A stretch of DNA of 45,468 nucleotides from a bacterium CPR1 (GTDB lineage Bacteria > Vulcanimicrobiota > Xenobia > Xenobiales > QWHO01): positions 1 through 45,468 of the forward strand of contig QWHO01000006.1 in the NCBI GenBank assembly GCA_021404945.1, given 5' to 3'. Under the pieces are notes generated by a model, which saw only the letters and a list, made by a program, of their open reading frames with translations, had not been told where the DNA came from and searched no databases. Positions 19,533 to 27,291 of this stretch are shown piece after piece. The number at the start of each line of letters is the position of its first letter. Within the stretch, counting starts at the first letter, position 1. The position numbers and the translations under genes were made by a program.

Positions 19533-21643
19533 CACGATCCCTTCTCCATGGCAAAGGTCTTGATCAGGAATGTGTAGATGTCGGCCGCCTCTTCGATGAC
19601 CTTGGAGGTGGGCTTTCCGCCGCCATGGCCGGCTTTTGTCTCCACCCGAATCAAGATGGGCGCCGGGCCTGCCTGAGCGGTCTGGAGAGCTGCGGCGAGC
19701 TTCTTGGCATGGGCCGGCACGACCCGGTCGTCGGTGTCGGCGGTGGTGATCAAGAGGGGCGGATACCTCGTGCCCGGTTTGACCCGGTGGAGCGGCGAAT
19801 AGGCATAGAGGAACTTGAATTGCTCGGGGTCTTCGGAGCTGCCATACTCGGGCACCCAGAAACGCCCCACGGTGAACTTGTGGTAGCGGAGCATGTCGAC
19901 CACGGGAACCTGGCAGACGGCTGCTCCAAAGAGGTCGGGGCGCTGGGTCACCATGGCGGCCACCAGCAATCCGCCGTTGCTGCCACCGTTGCAGGCCAAC
20001 CGGTCGGGACGCGTGTAGCCCTCCTTGATCAGGGTTTCGGCGCAGGCGATGAAGTCGTCGAAGACGTTCTGCTTTTTCCCCAGCATCCCGGCCTGGTGCC
20101 ACTCCTCGCCATACTCGTTGCCGCCGCGCAGGTTGGCCACCACCAGCACACCGCCATTCTCCAGCCACACCAGGCGGCTGGCCGAGAACGACGGGGTCAG
20201 GCTGATGTTGAAGCCGCCGTAAGCGTAAAGCAGGGTCGGGTTGCTCGAGTCGAGTTTGAGATCCTTGCGAGCAGTGACGAACATGGGAACCCTGGTGCCG
20301 TCCTTGCTGGTCGCGAAGATCTGTCGGGTCTGGTAAGCGCCAAAATCGAAGGAAACCTCCGGTTGGCGGAAGATGCTGAGCTGGCCCGAGGCAACCTCAT
20401 AACGGTAGATCGTCTGGGGGAAAAGGTAGGAGGCGAAGCTCAAGAAGATCTCCTTGTCGGTGCGCTTGCCCGACAGTGCACTGATGGTTCCCAGGCCCGG
20501 CAGGGGAAGCTCGCCCAGCAGCTTGCCCTCGAGATCATACATTTTGACAACGTGGCGAGCATCGCGCAGGACAACCACGAAGAGCCGGTTGTCCACCATG
20601 GCGACCCTGTCGATGACATCTTCGGACTCGGGCACGATGGTGCGCCCGGCCGAGCCCGGCACGGGTTCCATCGTGATGAGGCGGCCCCGGGGCGCATCCA
20701 GGTCGGTGTGGAGATAAAGGGTCTTGCCGACGTTGTCGATCACGCTGTAGAGGGCAACTTCCCTGTCCACCAGCTTGATCAGGGCAGAGCCGGGCTGGCT
20801 CAGGTCCTGGCAGTAGAGCATGTTTTTGGGGTCGGTGCCGCGATTGACGTAGAGGAAGAGATAACGACCATCATCGGTGACGGCCGGGCTGAAGAGCAGC
20901 TCCTTGTCCTTTGGATCCTCGTAGATCAGCTTATCGGCAGCCTGAGGGGTGCCAATCTTGTGAAAAAAGACTTTGTTGTAGCTGTTTTCGTCCTCTTTGG
21001 CCACGCTGCCAGGCTCAGGAAAGCGATTGTAGTAGAACCCCTGACTGTCCGCCGTCCAGGCCACCGAGGAGAATTTGCACCACTTGAGGGTCTCGGCCAG
21101 GTCGGCGCCGGTATCCACCTGGCGAATCTTGACCGCCTGCTCATCCGAGCCGGAGGCCTGAATTCCGTAGGCGAGGTGCTTGCCGTCGTGACTGACCTCG
21201 TGAATCGAGGTCGAGACCGTGCCATCGGCGCTCATCGAGTTGGGGTCGAGCACCACTTTCGGCTCGGCCTTCTCGTCGGTCAGCATGTAGAGAACCGACT
21301 GGTTCTGCAGCCCGTTGTTCTTGAAGTAGAACATACGCCCGCCGTCGCGGAAGGGGGTGCCGTAGCGCTCGAAGTTCCAGATCTCGGTCAGGCGTTGCTT
21401 GAGCCTGGCGAAGGTTGGCCCGGAATGAAGGTAACTGAAGGTCAGCTGGTTCTGGGCCTCGACCCATTTGCGAGTGGGCTCCGAGTCAGGGTCCTCCAGC
21501 CAGCGGTAGGGATCGCTGACGCGGGTTCCATGATAGACGTCCACCACCTCGCCTCGGGGTGACTCGGGATATTTCCAGGGCTCCTGGGCAAGACTCGAGC
21601 CTGCCAGCGTGAGCATCATGGCCAGAATGAGAAATGAGCGCAT
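19532..21643 (-). CDS. Secreted prolyl oligopeptidase (family S9A)
   Basis: The ATG at 21643 is chosen because GGAGGAGG precedes it and a signal peptide (FLILAMMLTLAGSSLAQ) starts there; upstream GTG is in frame but has no support. The 703-residue enzyme has the N-terminal S9A segment (YPESPRGEVVDVYHG, DPYRWLED), a seven-bladed propeller region (about 90-430) and an alpha/beta-hydrolase domain. The catalytic Ser is in GGSNGG (S555), the Asp in TADTDDRVVP and the His in KAGHGGGKP. It cleaves short peptides after proline, here outside the cytoplasm. Length is normal for the family. It is separated from the divergent pilin-like gene by 188 nt. Confidence 0.95.
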   Translation of the reverse strand: MRSFLILAMMLTLAGSSLAQEPWKYPESPRGEVVDVYHGTRVSDPYRWLEDPDSEPTRKWVEAQNQLTFSYLHSGPTFARLKQRLTEIWNFERYGTPFRDGGRMFYFKNNGLQNQSVLYMLTDEKAEPKVVLDPNSMSADGTVSTSIHEVSHDGKHLAYGIQASGSDEQAVKIRQVDTGADLAETLKWCKFSSVAWTADSQGFYYNRFPEPGSVAKEDENSYNKVFFHKIGTPQAADKLIYEDPKDKELLFSPAVTDDGRYLFLYVNRGTDPKNMLYCQDLSQPGSALIKLVDREVALYSVIDNVGKTLYLHTDLDAPRGRLITMEPVPGSAGRTIVPESEDVIDRVAMVDNRLFVVVLRDARHVVKMYDLEGKLLGELPLPGLGTISALSGKRTDKEIFLSFASYLFPQTIYRYEVASGQLSIFRQPEVSFDFGAYQTRQIFATSKDGTRVPMFVTARKDLKLDSSNPTLLYAYGGFNISLTPSFSASRLVWLENGGVLVVANLRGGNEYGEEWHQAGMLGKKQNVFDDFIACAETLIKEGYTRPDRLACNGGSNGGLLVAAMVTQRPDLFGAAVCQVPVVDMLRYHKFTVGRFWVPEYGSSEDPEQFKFLYAYSPLHRVKPGTRYPPLLITTADTDDRVVPAHAKKLAAALQTAQAGPAPILIRVETKAGHGGGKPTSKVIEEAADIYTFLIKTFAMEKGS

Positions 21644-21831
21644 CAAGGGTCCTCCTCCGGGGTCGCCCTCCCTTTGCGGCGGCACCAGGCGGTTCCTCGT
21701 AGGGAGAGCAAGGATTTTCGCCTCAGCGCTGAGTGCGGCCGTCACGCTCCAAGAGCTGACCCGGTCTCTTGCTCGGGCGGGAGTTCGCTTGAGCGTTCGC
21801 GAAGCTCAAGTCTGCGCCGAGGGGAAGAGTT

Positions 21832-22344
21832 ATGGAGATTCTTGTCGCCATCGTCGTTCTGAGCCTGGTGCTGGCTCTGCCGGTCCTGGCGCTCTACAAT
21901 CTGATTCATGCGGCCGTTTCCAAGGAGGGGCGCAAGCGACACCTGGCCTCTTTTTCCATCTACTCGGTCTTGACCATCGTGGTCTTCGGGTGGGCCTTCC
22001 TGTCGTCTATGTCTGGCCCCAGGTCCAGACACCAGGGACAGCTGACAGGTTGCAAAAGCAATCTGAAGAACCTGGCCGTGGCCCTGGAGATGTATTCCAC
22101 CGATTTCCAAGGCCACTATCCTCCCACGTTAAGCATGCTGACCCCGAATTACCTCAAGATCATCCCCAATTGCCCGTCCGCCGGGGCCGATACCTACAGC
22201 GCAAGCTATCAATCGACCCCTGGCCTGGAGGCGGACCCGGACACCTTCACGCTTTATTGCCGGGGAAAAAACCACGAGAAGGCCTCTGTCCTGGAGAACT
22301 CCCCCCAGTATTCCTCCAATCAGGGCCTGATCGAGCACCCTTGA
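21832..22344 (+). CDS. Small membrane protein with pilin-like C-terminal module
   Basis: The ATG at 21832 is preceded by GAGGGG. The 170-residue product has two N-terminal hydrophobic helices (about 3-27 and 42-60) followed by GQLTGCKSNLKN, ALEMYSTD, GHYPPT, LTPNYLKIIPNCP and YCRGKNH. This is the same extracytoplasmic module found at the C-terminus of the protein at 1920-3959, about 50% identical by eye over 90 residues. The module resembles the region after the N-terminal helix in type II pseudopilins, with conserved cysteines likely to form disulfides, but no standard prepilin cleavage motif is seen. A good terminator follows. Surface assembly or a solute-binding role is inference. Confidence 0.88.
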   Translation: MEILVAIVVLSLVLALPVLALYNLIHAAVSKEGRKRHLASFSIYSVLTIVVFGWAFLSSMSGPRSRHQGQLTGCKSNLKNLAVALEMYSTDFQGHYPPTLSMLTPNYLKIIPNCPSAGADTYSASYQSTPGLEADPDTFTLYCRGKNHEKASVLENSPQYSSNQGLIEHP

Positions 22345-22374
22345 GGGAGCAGAGCCATCTGAGCGGCCTGGCAG

Positions 22375-22426
22375 CCGCGAGGTCCACTCAGGGACAACCT
22401 CAGGCTGGACTCGCGGGAATTTTCTT
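22375..22426 (+). terminator. Rho-independent terminator after the pilin-like gene
   Basis: CCGCGAG-G-TCCA pairs with TGGACTCGCGG: an 11-bp stem with one bulged G and a 19-nt loop, followed by GAATTTTCTT. It lies 31 nt after the pilin-like stop, in the right orientation, and is the best terminator in the window. Confidence 0.6.
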
Positions 22427-22449
22427 CGGCTTGGCGAACACACCCCCTT

Positions 22450-22701
22450 ATGGGAATGAGCTTTCTCTTCATTGGCCTGTTCGTCTACCTGGTGGGCCTG
22501 GCCGTCAACGCCCTGAGCAAACGTCCGGCGGTCAATCCCGGCAAGATCGCGCTGGTGGTCTTGCTGCTCTTGATGCTGATCCTGATGACCTCCAAGAGCG
22601 GTGACCCCGGTAACATGGGCTACGTCGTCGGCTCGGCTCTCGTGCCCATGCTCGGCTTCTGGTTTGCCAGCCGCCAGCACGATCAAAAGCACCGCAAGTA
22701 A
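22450..22701 (+). CDS. Small membrane protein of unknown function
   Basis: An 83-residue product with three hydrophobic segments (MSFLFIGLFVYLVGLAVNAL, then IALVVLLLLMLILM, and VVGSALVPMLGFWFA) and a charged C-terminal tail ending HDQKHRK. Such a pattern is typical of a small inner-membrane protein. No family is recognised and no strong ribosome site precedes the ATG. It lies just after the terminator of the pilin-like gene and 55 nt before the caspase-like gene, so it could be the first gene of that transcription unit. Confidence 0.65.
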   Translation: MGMSFLFIGLFVYLVGLAVNALSKRPAVNPGKIALVVLLLLMLILMTSKSGDPGNMGYVVGSALVPMLGFWFASRQHDQKHRK

Positions 22702-22756
22702 TCTTGCCCCGGTCGGTCTTGACCGTCCGCCTCCAGGCACTCCGATCAGAACGATC

Positions 22757-23929
22757 TTGCGTATCTGTCTGCTGCTCCTTGCGACGGCAGCAGTTTGCTC
22801 CGAGACCGCGGGCCGCAAATGGGCCATCGTCATCGGCATCAATCGCTACCAGAGCCCGGGCATCACCCCCTTGCGCTTTGCCGAGGCTGACGCCCGCAAG
22901 CTGGCCGAGGCGCTGGTCTCGCACGCTGGCTTTCAGCCCAAAGACGTCTTCGTGCTGACCAGCGACCGCACCGGCTACGAGCTGCCAACCCGCGCCAATA
23001 TCGCCTTTCGCTTCGACTACCTGATCAAGAGCATCGGTCCCAACGATACTCTGCTGGTTTACTTCTCGGGCCACGGCCTGGAGGTGGAGGGGCAGTCCTT
23101 CCTGCTCACCGCCGAGGCCGACTCGCGCAGTCTGCTCACGCTGCAGCAGTCGGCCCTCAACGCCAGCGATCTCTTTCGCTGGCTGGGGGCTACCCGGGCG
23201 GCTCGCACGCTGCTGGTGGTGGATGCCTGTCGCAACGATCCCATGGCCGGCAAGGGCGATTCTCACAGCCAGCTCTCCGACCGGATGGCCAGCGCTCTCA
23301 CTCCGGTGCCTCGCAGCGCCGATCCCAAAGCCAGGGCCACCTTCTTTGCCTGCAGCGCCGGCCAGCGCTCTTTCGAGTGGAGCGAGCAGGGGCACGGCTT
23401 TTTCACTTACTATCTGGTGGAGGGTTTGAGGGGCCAGGCGGCCGGGGCCGATGGGCGAGTCACCCTGCAATCGCTGACCCATTACGTCCAGCGCGAGGTG
23501 GCCGACGCCTCCAGCCGCTGGCTCTTGCAGCAGCAGGTGCCCTGGCTTCGCTACGAGGGCCCCGGCGCCGATGGCTGGGAGCTGGCCGGCGGCCAGGCCG
23601 CCAGCCAGCCTGCCGGCACGGACCTCTCGGGGGGAATGAGGGGCAGCAAGCCGCTCCTGGTCTCCCACGAGCAGCAGGCGCCCTACAAGAACCTGGCGGC
23701 CGCCCTGCAGGACGCGCCCGCCAACTCGGTCATCATGGTGACCGCCGGCACCTACCGAGAAGACCTGCTCTTTACCAGGCCGGTTACCATTGACGGTGAC
23801 AAGAGCGTGCTGGAGGGCACCCTGCGCGCCGAAGCGCCGGTCAAGCTGGTCAACTGCACGATCCGGGGCCGGCTGGTGCCGCTCTCCAGCTTCCAGCTGA
23901 TACGCTGCAGCCTCGAGCCGAGGCGATGA
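22757..23929 (+). CDS. Secreted caspase-like cysteine protease (peptidase C14)
   Basis: The start is taken as the TTG at 22757, immediately before a signal peptide (RICLLLLATAAVCSETAG); an in-frame ATG at 22601 would overlap the previous gene by 101 nt. The caspase/metacaspase domain (about 20-260) has the opening strand KWAIVIGINRY, catalytic His in YFSGHGLEV (H106) and Cys in LVVDACRND (C158). After a Gly/Ala/Gln linker, the C-terminal 85 residues (PYKNLAAALQDAP, GTYREDLLF, NCTIRG) look like the beginning of a right-handed beta-helix, as in pectin-lyase-like proteins. Bacterial metacaspases cleave after Arg or Lys. The exported location is notable; substrate unknown. Confidence 0.88.
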   Translation: MRICLLLLATAAVCSETAGRKWAIVIGINRYQSPGITPLRFAEADARKLAEALVSHAGFQPKDVFVLTSDRTGYELPTRANIAFRFDYLIKSIGPNDTLLVYFSGHGLEVEGQSFLLTAEADSRSLLTLQQSALNASDLFRWLGATRAARTLLVVDACRNDPMAGKGDSHSQLSDRMASALTPVPRSADPKARATFFACSAGQRSFEWSEQGHGFFTYYLVEGLRGQAAGADGRVTLQSLTHYVQREVADASSRWLLQQQVPWLRYEGPGADGWELAGGQAASQPAGTDLSGGMRGSKPLLVSHEQQAPYKNLAAALQDAPANSVIMVTAGTYREDLLFTRPVTIDGDKSVLEGTLRAEAPVKLVNCTIRGRLVPLSSFQLIRCSLEPRR

Positions 23930-24080
23930 GACCTCTTTGCCCGGGGCCCCGATCGGTCACCAGATGAACCTGGCCGGGAGCGCAGTGCGGGCAACTCCTT
24001 GCCCACCGGGCCCGCCCCGAAGATGGGCGCGGATATGCCGCCCCGGGCTGATTCTTGGCGCCAACCTCCCGAAGGCGCAG

Positions 24081-24647
24081 GTGTCCGACCCCTTCTCGTC
24101 GCACAATCCGGCCATGGAGAAGAGCATTCCCGGCTGGGCTCTCAAGGAGATCCAGACTTACCAGAAGACCAATACTCTCGGCAATCAAGCAAAGCGCACC
24201 GACCTCTCCGAGACCGACGCCTTCCAGGCCGCCAGCAGCCTGGCCGGCCAGATCGATCAGATCGGCCAGCTCAAAGACACCGAGCATGATGCCTGCAAAG
24301 GCGAGCCAGGCGTCTTTCAGCCCGTGATGGCCCCTGCCCAGAGCCCCCTGGGAGGGCCACCCCTGCCCGCTCCCAGGCTGCGCTTCGAGGGCAACAGCTC
24401 GCAGGGCTGGACCGTCACCGATATGAGCCAGGGCCCGCTCCAGAGCCTCTCTGTCATCGTCTACACCGAGCAGGCCATCGACAGTTACATTCTGATCAAG
24501 ACCCCGCTCGGCTCGGGCGCTCAGCTCCTGCACCTGGATCGCAAAGAGCTGGCTCGCAGCTACAACGAGATCTCCGGGGGCATCTGGGAGCTGCTGGGAG
24601 GCCTGGTGCAAAAGTGGGCCAACCAGCAGTCTCCGGGGCCGAGTTGA
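24081..24647 (+). CDS. Unknown protein upstream of a membrane protein
   Basis: The likely start is the GTG at 24081, 5 nt after GAAGG; an in-frame ATG at 24114 is the alternative. The 188-residue product begins with a polar helical region (WALKEIQTYQKTNTLGNQ), a Pro-rich middle (SPLGGPPLPAP) and a C-terminal beta-like stretch (SLSVIVYTEQAIDSYILIK) followed by a helix. No signal peptide, membrane segment or known motif is visible. Its TGA is one base from the ATG of the next gene, so the two are probably translated together. Function unknown. Confidence 0.65.
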   Translation: MSDPFSSHNPAMEKSIPGWALKEIQTYQKTNTLGNQAKRTDLSETDAFQAASSLAGQIDQIGQLKDTEHDACKGEPGVFQPVMAPAQSPLGGPPLPAPRLRFEGNSSQGWTVTDMSQGPLQSLSVIVYTEQAIDSYILIKTPLGSGAQLLHLDRKELARSYNEISGGIWELLGGLVQKWANQQSPGPS

Positions 24648-24648
24648 C

Positions 24649-25407
24649 ATGCTGAGCAGGCCTCAGGTTGTGCCCCTGGCCCTGCTGTATCTGTTTGTGC
24701 AGGGTTGGATGCTCCTTCTGGCTTTGCTCGATCAGGAAGTAGGGGCCTGGATGTCCGACCTGATGAGGGTGATCGCCTGGGCCGGCGCTATCGACGGGCT
24801 CTACTGGATGGCCACCTCGCGCTGGGGGGGCGGCCCTGTGCCACCCGAGCCGGGCGAGAAAGGCACACTCTCCAAGCTGCTCAACCCGCTCGCCCTGCGG
24901 GCCGAGGCCGTGGCCCGTTGCGATGCCGCCACCTGGGCTTCGCTGCTGCTGCGTCTGCTGGCCATCTGTGGCATCTGCCAGATTGCCACCCGTTTTGCCC
25001 TGGTCTTCCTCATCCTGATCGTCGTGATCCTGGCCATCTTCGGGCTGCTCGAGAACCGCTGGTTGGCCCTGAGTGTCGTCTGGGCCCTGTTATTCACCTT
25101 CCTGTGCAACAGTTACTTTGCGGCCATGGCCAGCTTCACGGTGGTGTTCACTCCCCTGCTCATGCTCAAGGCGCGCGATCAGGCCGACGCGCAGAGGGGG
25201 ATGCTCGCCCTGGCTTGCGCCGGGCTGGCCCTGTTCTGGGAATACCGCTCGGTCACCCCGCCTCCCAACCTCGTTGGCTTCTTGCTGCAGGTCCTGAGCA
25301 CGGCCTTCAACGTGCCTCAGATGCTGCCCGGAATTTTGCTCGGCAGCGCCGCCCTGAGCTTCTACGCCGAGGTCGAGCCGCCACCTGAAGTCAGCAAACC
25401 TGATTGA
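24649..25407 (+). CDS. Multi-pass membrane protein of unknown function
   Basis: The ATG at 24649 lies one base after the preceding stop, indicating coupling. The 252-residue product has about six hydrophobic helices: VVPLALLYLFVQGWMLLLAL, a second near 35-55, LLRLLAICGICQIATRFAL, LVFLILIVVILAIFGLL, ALSVVWALLFTFLCNSYFA and one near the C-terminus. A cytoplasmic or external loop (about 57-95) is Pro/Gly/Glu-rich. No transporter or enzyme motif is recognised. Its 3' end overlaps the convergent receiver gene by 17 nt. Confidence 0.8.
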   Translation: MLSRPQVVPLALLYLFVQGWMLLLALLDQEVGAWMSDLMRVIAWAGAIDGLYWMATSRWGGGPVPPEPGEKGTLSKLLNPLALRAEAVARCDAATWASLLLRLLAICGICQIATRFALVFLILIVVILAIFGLLENRWLALSVVWALLFTFLCNSYFAAMASFTVVFTPLLMLKARDQADAQRGMLALACAGLALFWEYRSVTPPPNLVGFLLQVLSTAFNVPQMLPGILLGSAALSFYAEVEPPPEVSKPD

Positions 25408-25804
25408 AGACCAGCCAGTAGCTCCCCACCAGGCGCACGAGGTGGCGCAGCTTCTCGAACGACATCGGCTTTTGCACGAAGGCGTTGGCCCCGAGCCGAT
25501 ACGAGCGGGTCAGGTCCTCGGGCGTGGTCACCCAGCTGTGCATGATCATCGGCAGACGCCGAAGGTGCGCCTGCGAGCGCACCCACTCCAGCAGCTCGAA
25601 GCCGTGCAGCCCCGGGAGCTTGAGATCGCAGAGCACCACCCGGGGACGCTCCAGGCTTTGATCCTGCAGCCTCTCCTGGGCCAGCTGGCCGTCCGCGGCC
25701 ACCTCCAGGAAGCCGTCCCAGCCTTCCTTGAGGAAAGCCTGGCGCATCAGGAAAGGGTAGTTGCTGTCGTCATCCACCAGCAAGAGCTTGCCCAGCGGGG
25801 TCAC
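25391..25804 (-). CDS. Stand-alone response-regulator receiver protein
   Basis: A 137-residue single-domain CheY-like receiver. It has the acidic pocket DDD at 11-13, the phosphoacceptor D60 in VVLCDLKLPG, S90 in the Thr/Ser switch position and K112 in QKPMS. There is no output domain, so it should act through protein contact when phosphorylated. Its GTG start overlaps the stop of the second ATPase gene as GTGA, making it the last gene of the four-gene ATPase operon. No histidine kinase is encoded in the window, so the phosphodonor is elsewhere. Its 3' end overlaps the convergent membrane-protein gene. Confidence 0.93.
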   Translation of the reverse strand: MTPLGKLLLVDDDSNYPFLMRQAFLKEGWDGFLEVAADGQLAQERLQDQSLERPRVVLCDLKLPGLHGFELLEWVRSQAHLRRLPMIMHSWVTTPEDLTRSYRLGANAFVQKPMSFEKLRHLVRLVGSYWLVFNQVC

Positions 25805-27291
25805 GCGCCCACCTCCGAAGGCTCGCCGCGCAGGTGGGTGAGCACCTCCTTGACGTAGTCGGGAATGCGATCGCGGCAGAGGCGCGAGATGTCCAGCATC
25901 TCCAGGATGAACTTGAGCACCTGGCGGGGGTTCTCGAACACCCCCCGGTCCACCCCGATGTAGACCACCTGGCCCAGGGGGCGCTGCACCTCGGCCCCCA
26001 CCGTGAAGTCGGGATAGGCCAGCTTATAGATTTCCACCAGCCGGCGGCACAGCTCCTGGTAATCCTCCAGGCCCAGAGCCCGGATGCGGTTGAGCCGGTC
26101 GGCCGGCAAGAGGCGGCTGAGAGCGCCCACCCCCACCGGGTCCTCGGTCATGGCAAAGACGCAGTAGAGCGGCTGCACCGGGGCATAGCGGGGGGGGAAG
26201 CTGCGGTGGACGGCGTGCCCGCCCCGCTTGGCCGTGTCGAGATCAAAGCGCACCCTCTCGGGGCCCATGGCGGCGCTGGCGTAGTAGCCGAAGACCAGAT
26301 CGGCGAAGTCCCGCCCGGCCGCGCCTAAGAGCGCGTAGAACTCGGCCTCGTCGAACAGCACGGTCAGCCCCGCGTAGCCGGCCAGCCTGGCCCACACGGC
26401 CAGGCCGCCCACCATGTAGGCGTAGAGGTGGGCCCAGGGACGGTAGTCCATCAGGGCATACAGGCGCAGGCCCCGCACCCCGGTCTTCTTGCGCAGGTCA
26501 GGCTCGAGCTCGAGATTGGATTCGCTGGGATGGCCCTCCACCCAGTCGAGCAGGGCCTCGCGCATGGCTTCGTCTTGCAGCTCGCGGTAGTAGAGCAGGG
26601 TGGGGGAGAGGTAGCGGTGGAAGTCGGGCTTGGACGGATTGAGCTCGGGCAGGCTCTTCTTGGGCCCTTCCAGCAGGCGGTCGAAGAGGGGACGAAGGCC
26701 GTAGCCCCACGGCTGGTCGGGGTAGTGCAGGCGGTTGACCAGGGCCCGATAGACCCGCTTGGGATGGGCCGGGGAGACCTCGTCATCGTCCAGGGTGATG
26801 CGCGAGACCAGAAAGTTGTTGGCCAGGGCCCGCTTTTCGATGGACTCGAGCAGGTGCGTCTTGCCCGTGCCGTAGTCGCCCAGGAAGACGCGGGCCGAGC
26901 CTTCGCGGGCGGCTTCGCTCAGATCGCCATCCACCAGGGCCAGCTCCAGCTCGCGGGCCACCGTGTAGGACTCGATCCACTGCGAGGGCACCACCCCCAC
27001 CCGCAACGCCTCCAGCACTTTCAGGGCCTGGGCGGCCGTCTGGGGAACGTCGCGGGGGGTGGCCGGGACAACCACGGGTTTGGCCTTAGGAGCAGGCGGC
27101 ACGGGGGCCTTCGACTGGGGAACAACCTCCCGCACCGGCGTCAGCCGCAGCTCCTCGGGGCGGATCTGGTAGGGAACGCCGGCCCCGAAGTCGATCATCA
27201 GGTAGCGCCCGCCCCGCACGTGCCGCACGACCGTGCCGCGCCCGTAGAAAGGGTGGGCGATCTCCTGGCCGATGCCGGGCAGGTCAGACAT
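25801..27291 (-). CDS. BrxC/BrxD-type (DUF2791-like) ATPase with N-terminal tudor/SH3-like domain
   Basis: The 496-residue product starts with a small beta-domain (GQEIAHPFYGRGTVVRHVRG, about 6-52) resembling the tudor-like C-terminal domain of UvrD/PcrA, which contacts RNA polymerase. A Pro/Ala/Lys linker (53-85) leads to a P-loop ATPase: Walker A GDYGTGKTHLL (K144, T145), Walker B GLTVLFDEAEF (D314, E315), and AMTEDPVG in the sensor region. The layout resembles DUF2791/BrxD ATPases of the ORC/STAND-like AAA+ group. Its start overlaps the first ATPase gene by 8 nt and its stop overlaps the receiver gene by 4 nt. The family call rests on motifs and length. Its role is not known: a partner of the other ATPase, possibly acting on DNA or transcription. 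Confidence 0.8.
   Translation of the reverse strand: MSDLPGIGQEIAHPFYGRGTVVRHVRGGRYLMIDFGAGVPYQIRPEELRLTPVREVVPQSKAPVPPAPKAKPVVVPATPRDVPQTAAQALKVLEALRVGVVPSQWIESYTVARELELALVDGDLSEAAREGSARVFLGDYGTGKTHLLESIEKRALANNFLVSRITLDDDEVSPAHPKRVYRALVNRLHYPDQPWGYGLRPLFDRLLEGPKKSLPELNPSKPDFHRYLSPTLLYYRELQDEAMREALLDWVEGHPSESNLELEPDLRKKTGVRGLRLYALMDYRPWAHLYAYMVGGLAVWARLAGYAGLTVLFDEAEFYALLGAAGRDFADLVFGYYASAAMGPERVRFDLDTAKRGGHAVHRSFPPRYAPVQPLYCVFAMTEDPVGVGALSRLLPADRLNRIRALGLEDYQELCRRLVEIYKLAYPDFTVGAEVQRPLGQVVYIGVDRGVFENPRQVLKFILEMLDISRLCRDRIPDYVKEVLTHLRGEPSEVGA

Noticed and set aside
19625-21562. 645-residue plus-strand frame opposite the oligopeptidase
   Set aside because: Antisense shadow; the minus-strand gene has a signal peptide and a full catalytic triad.
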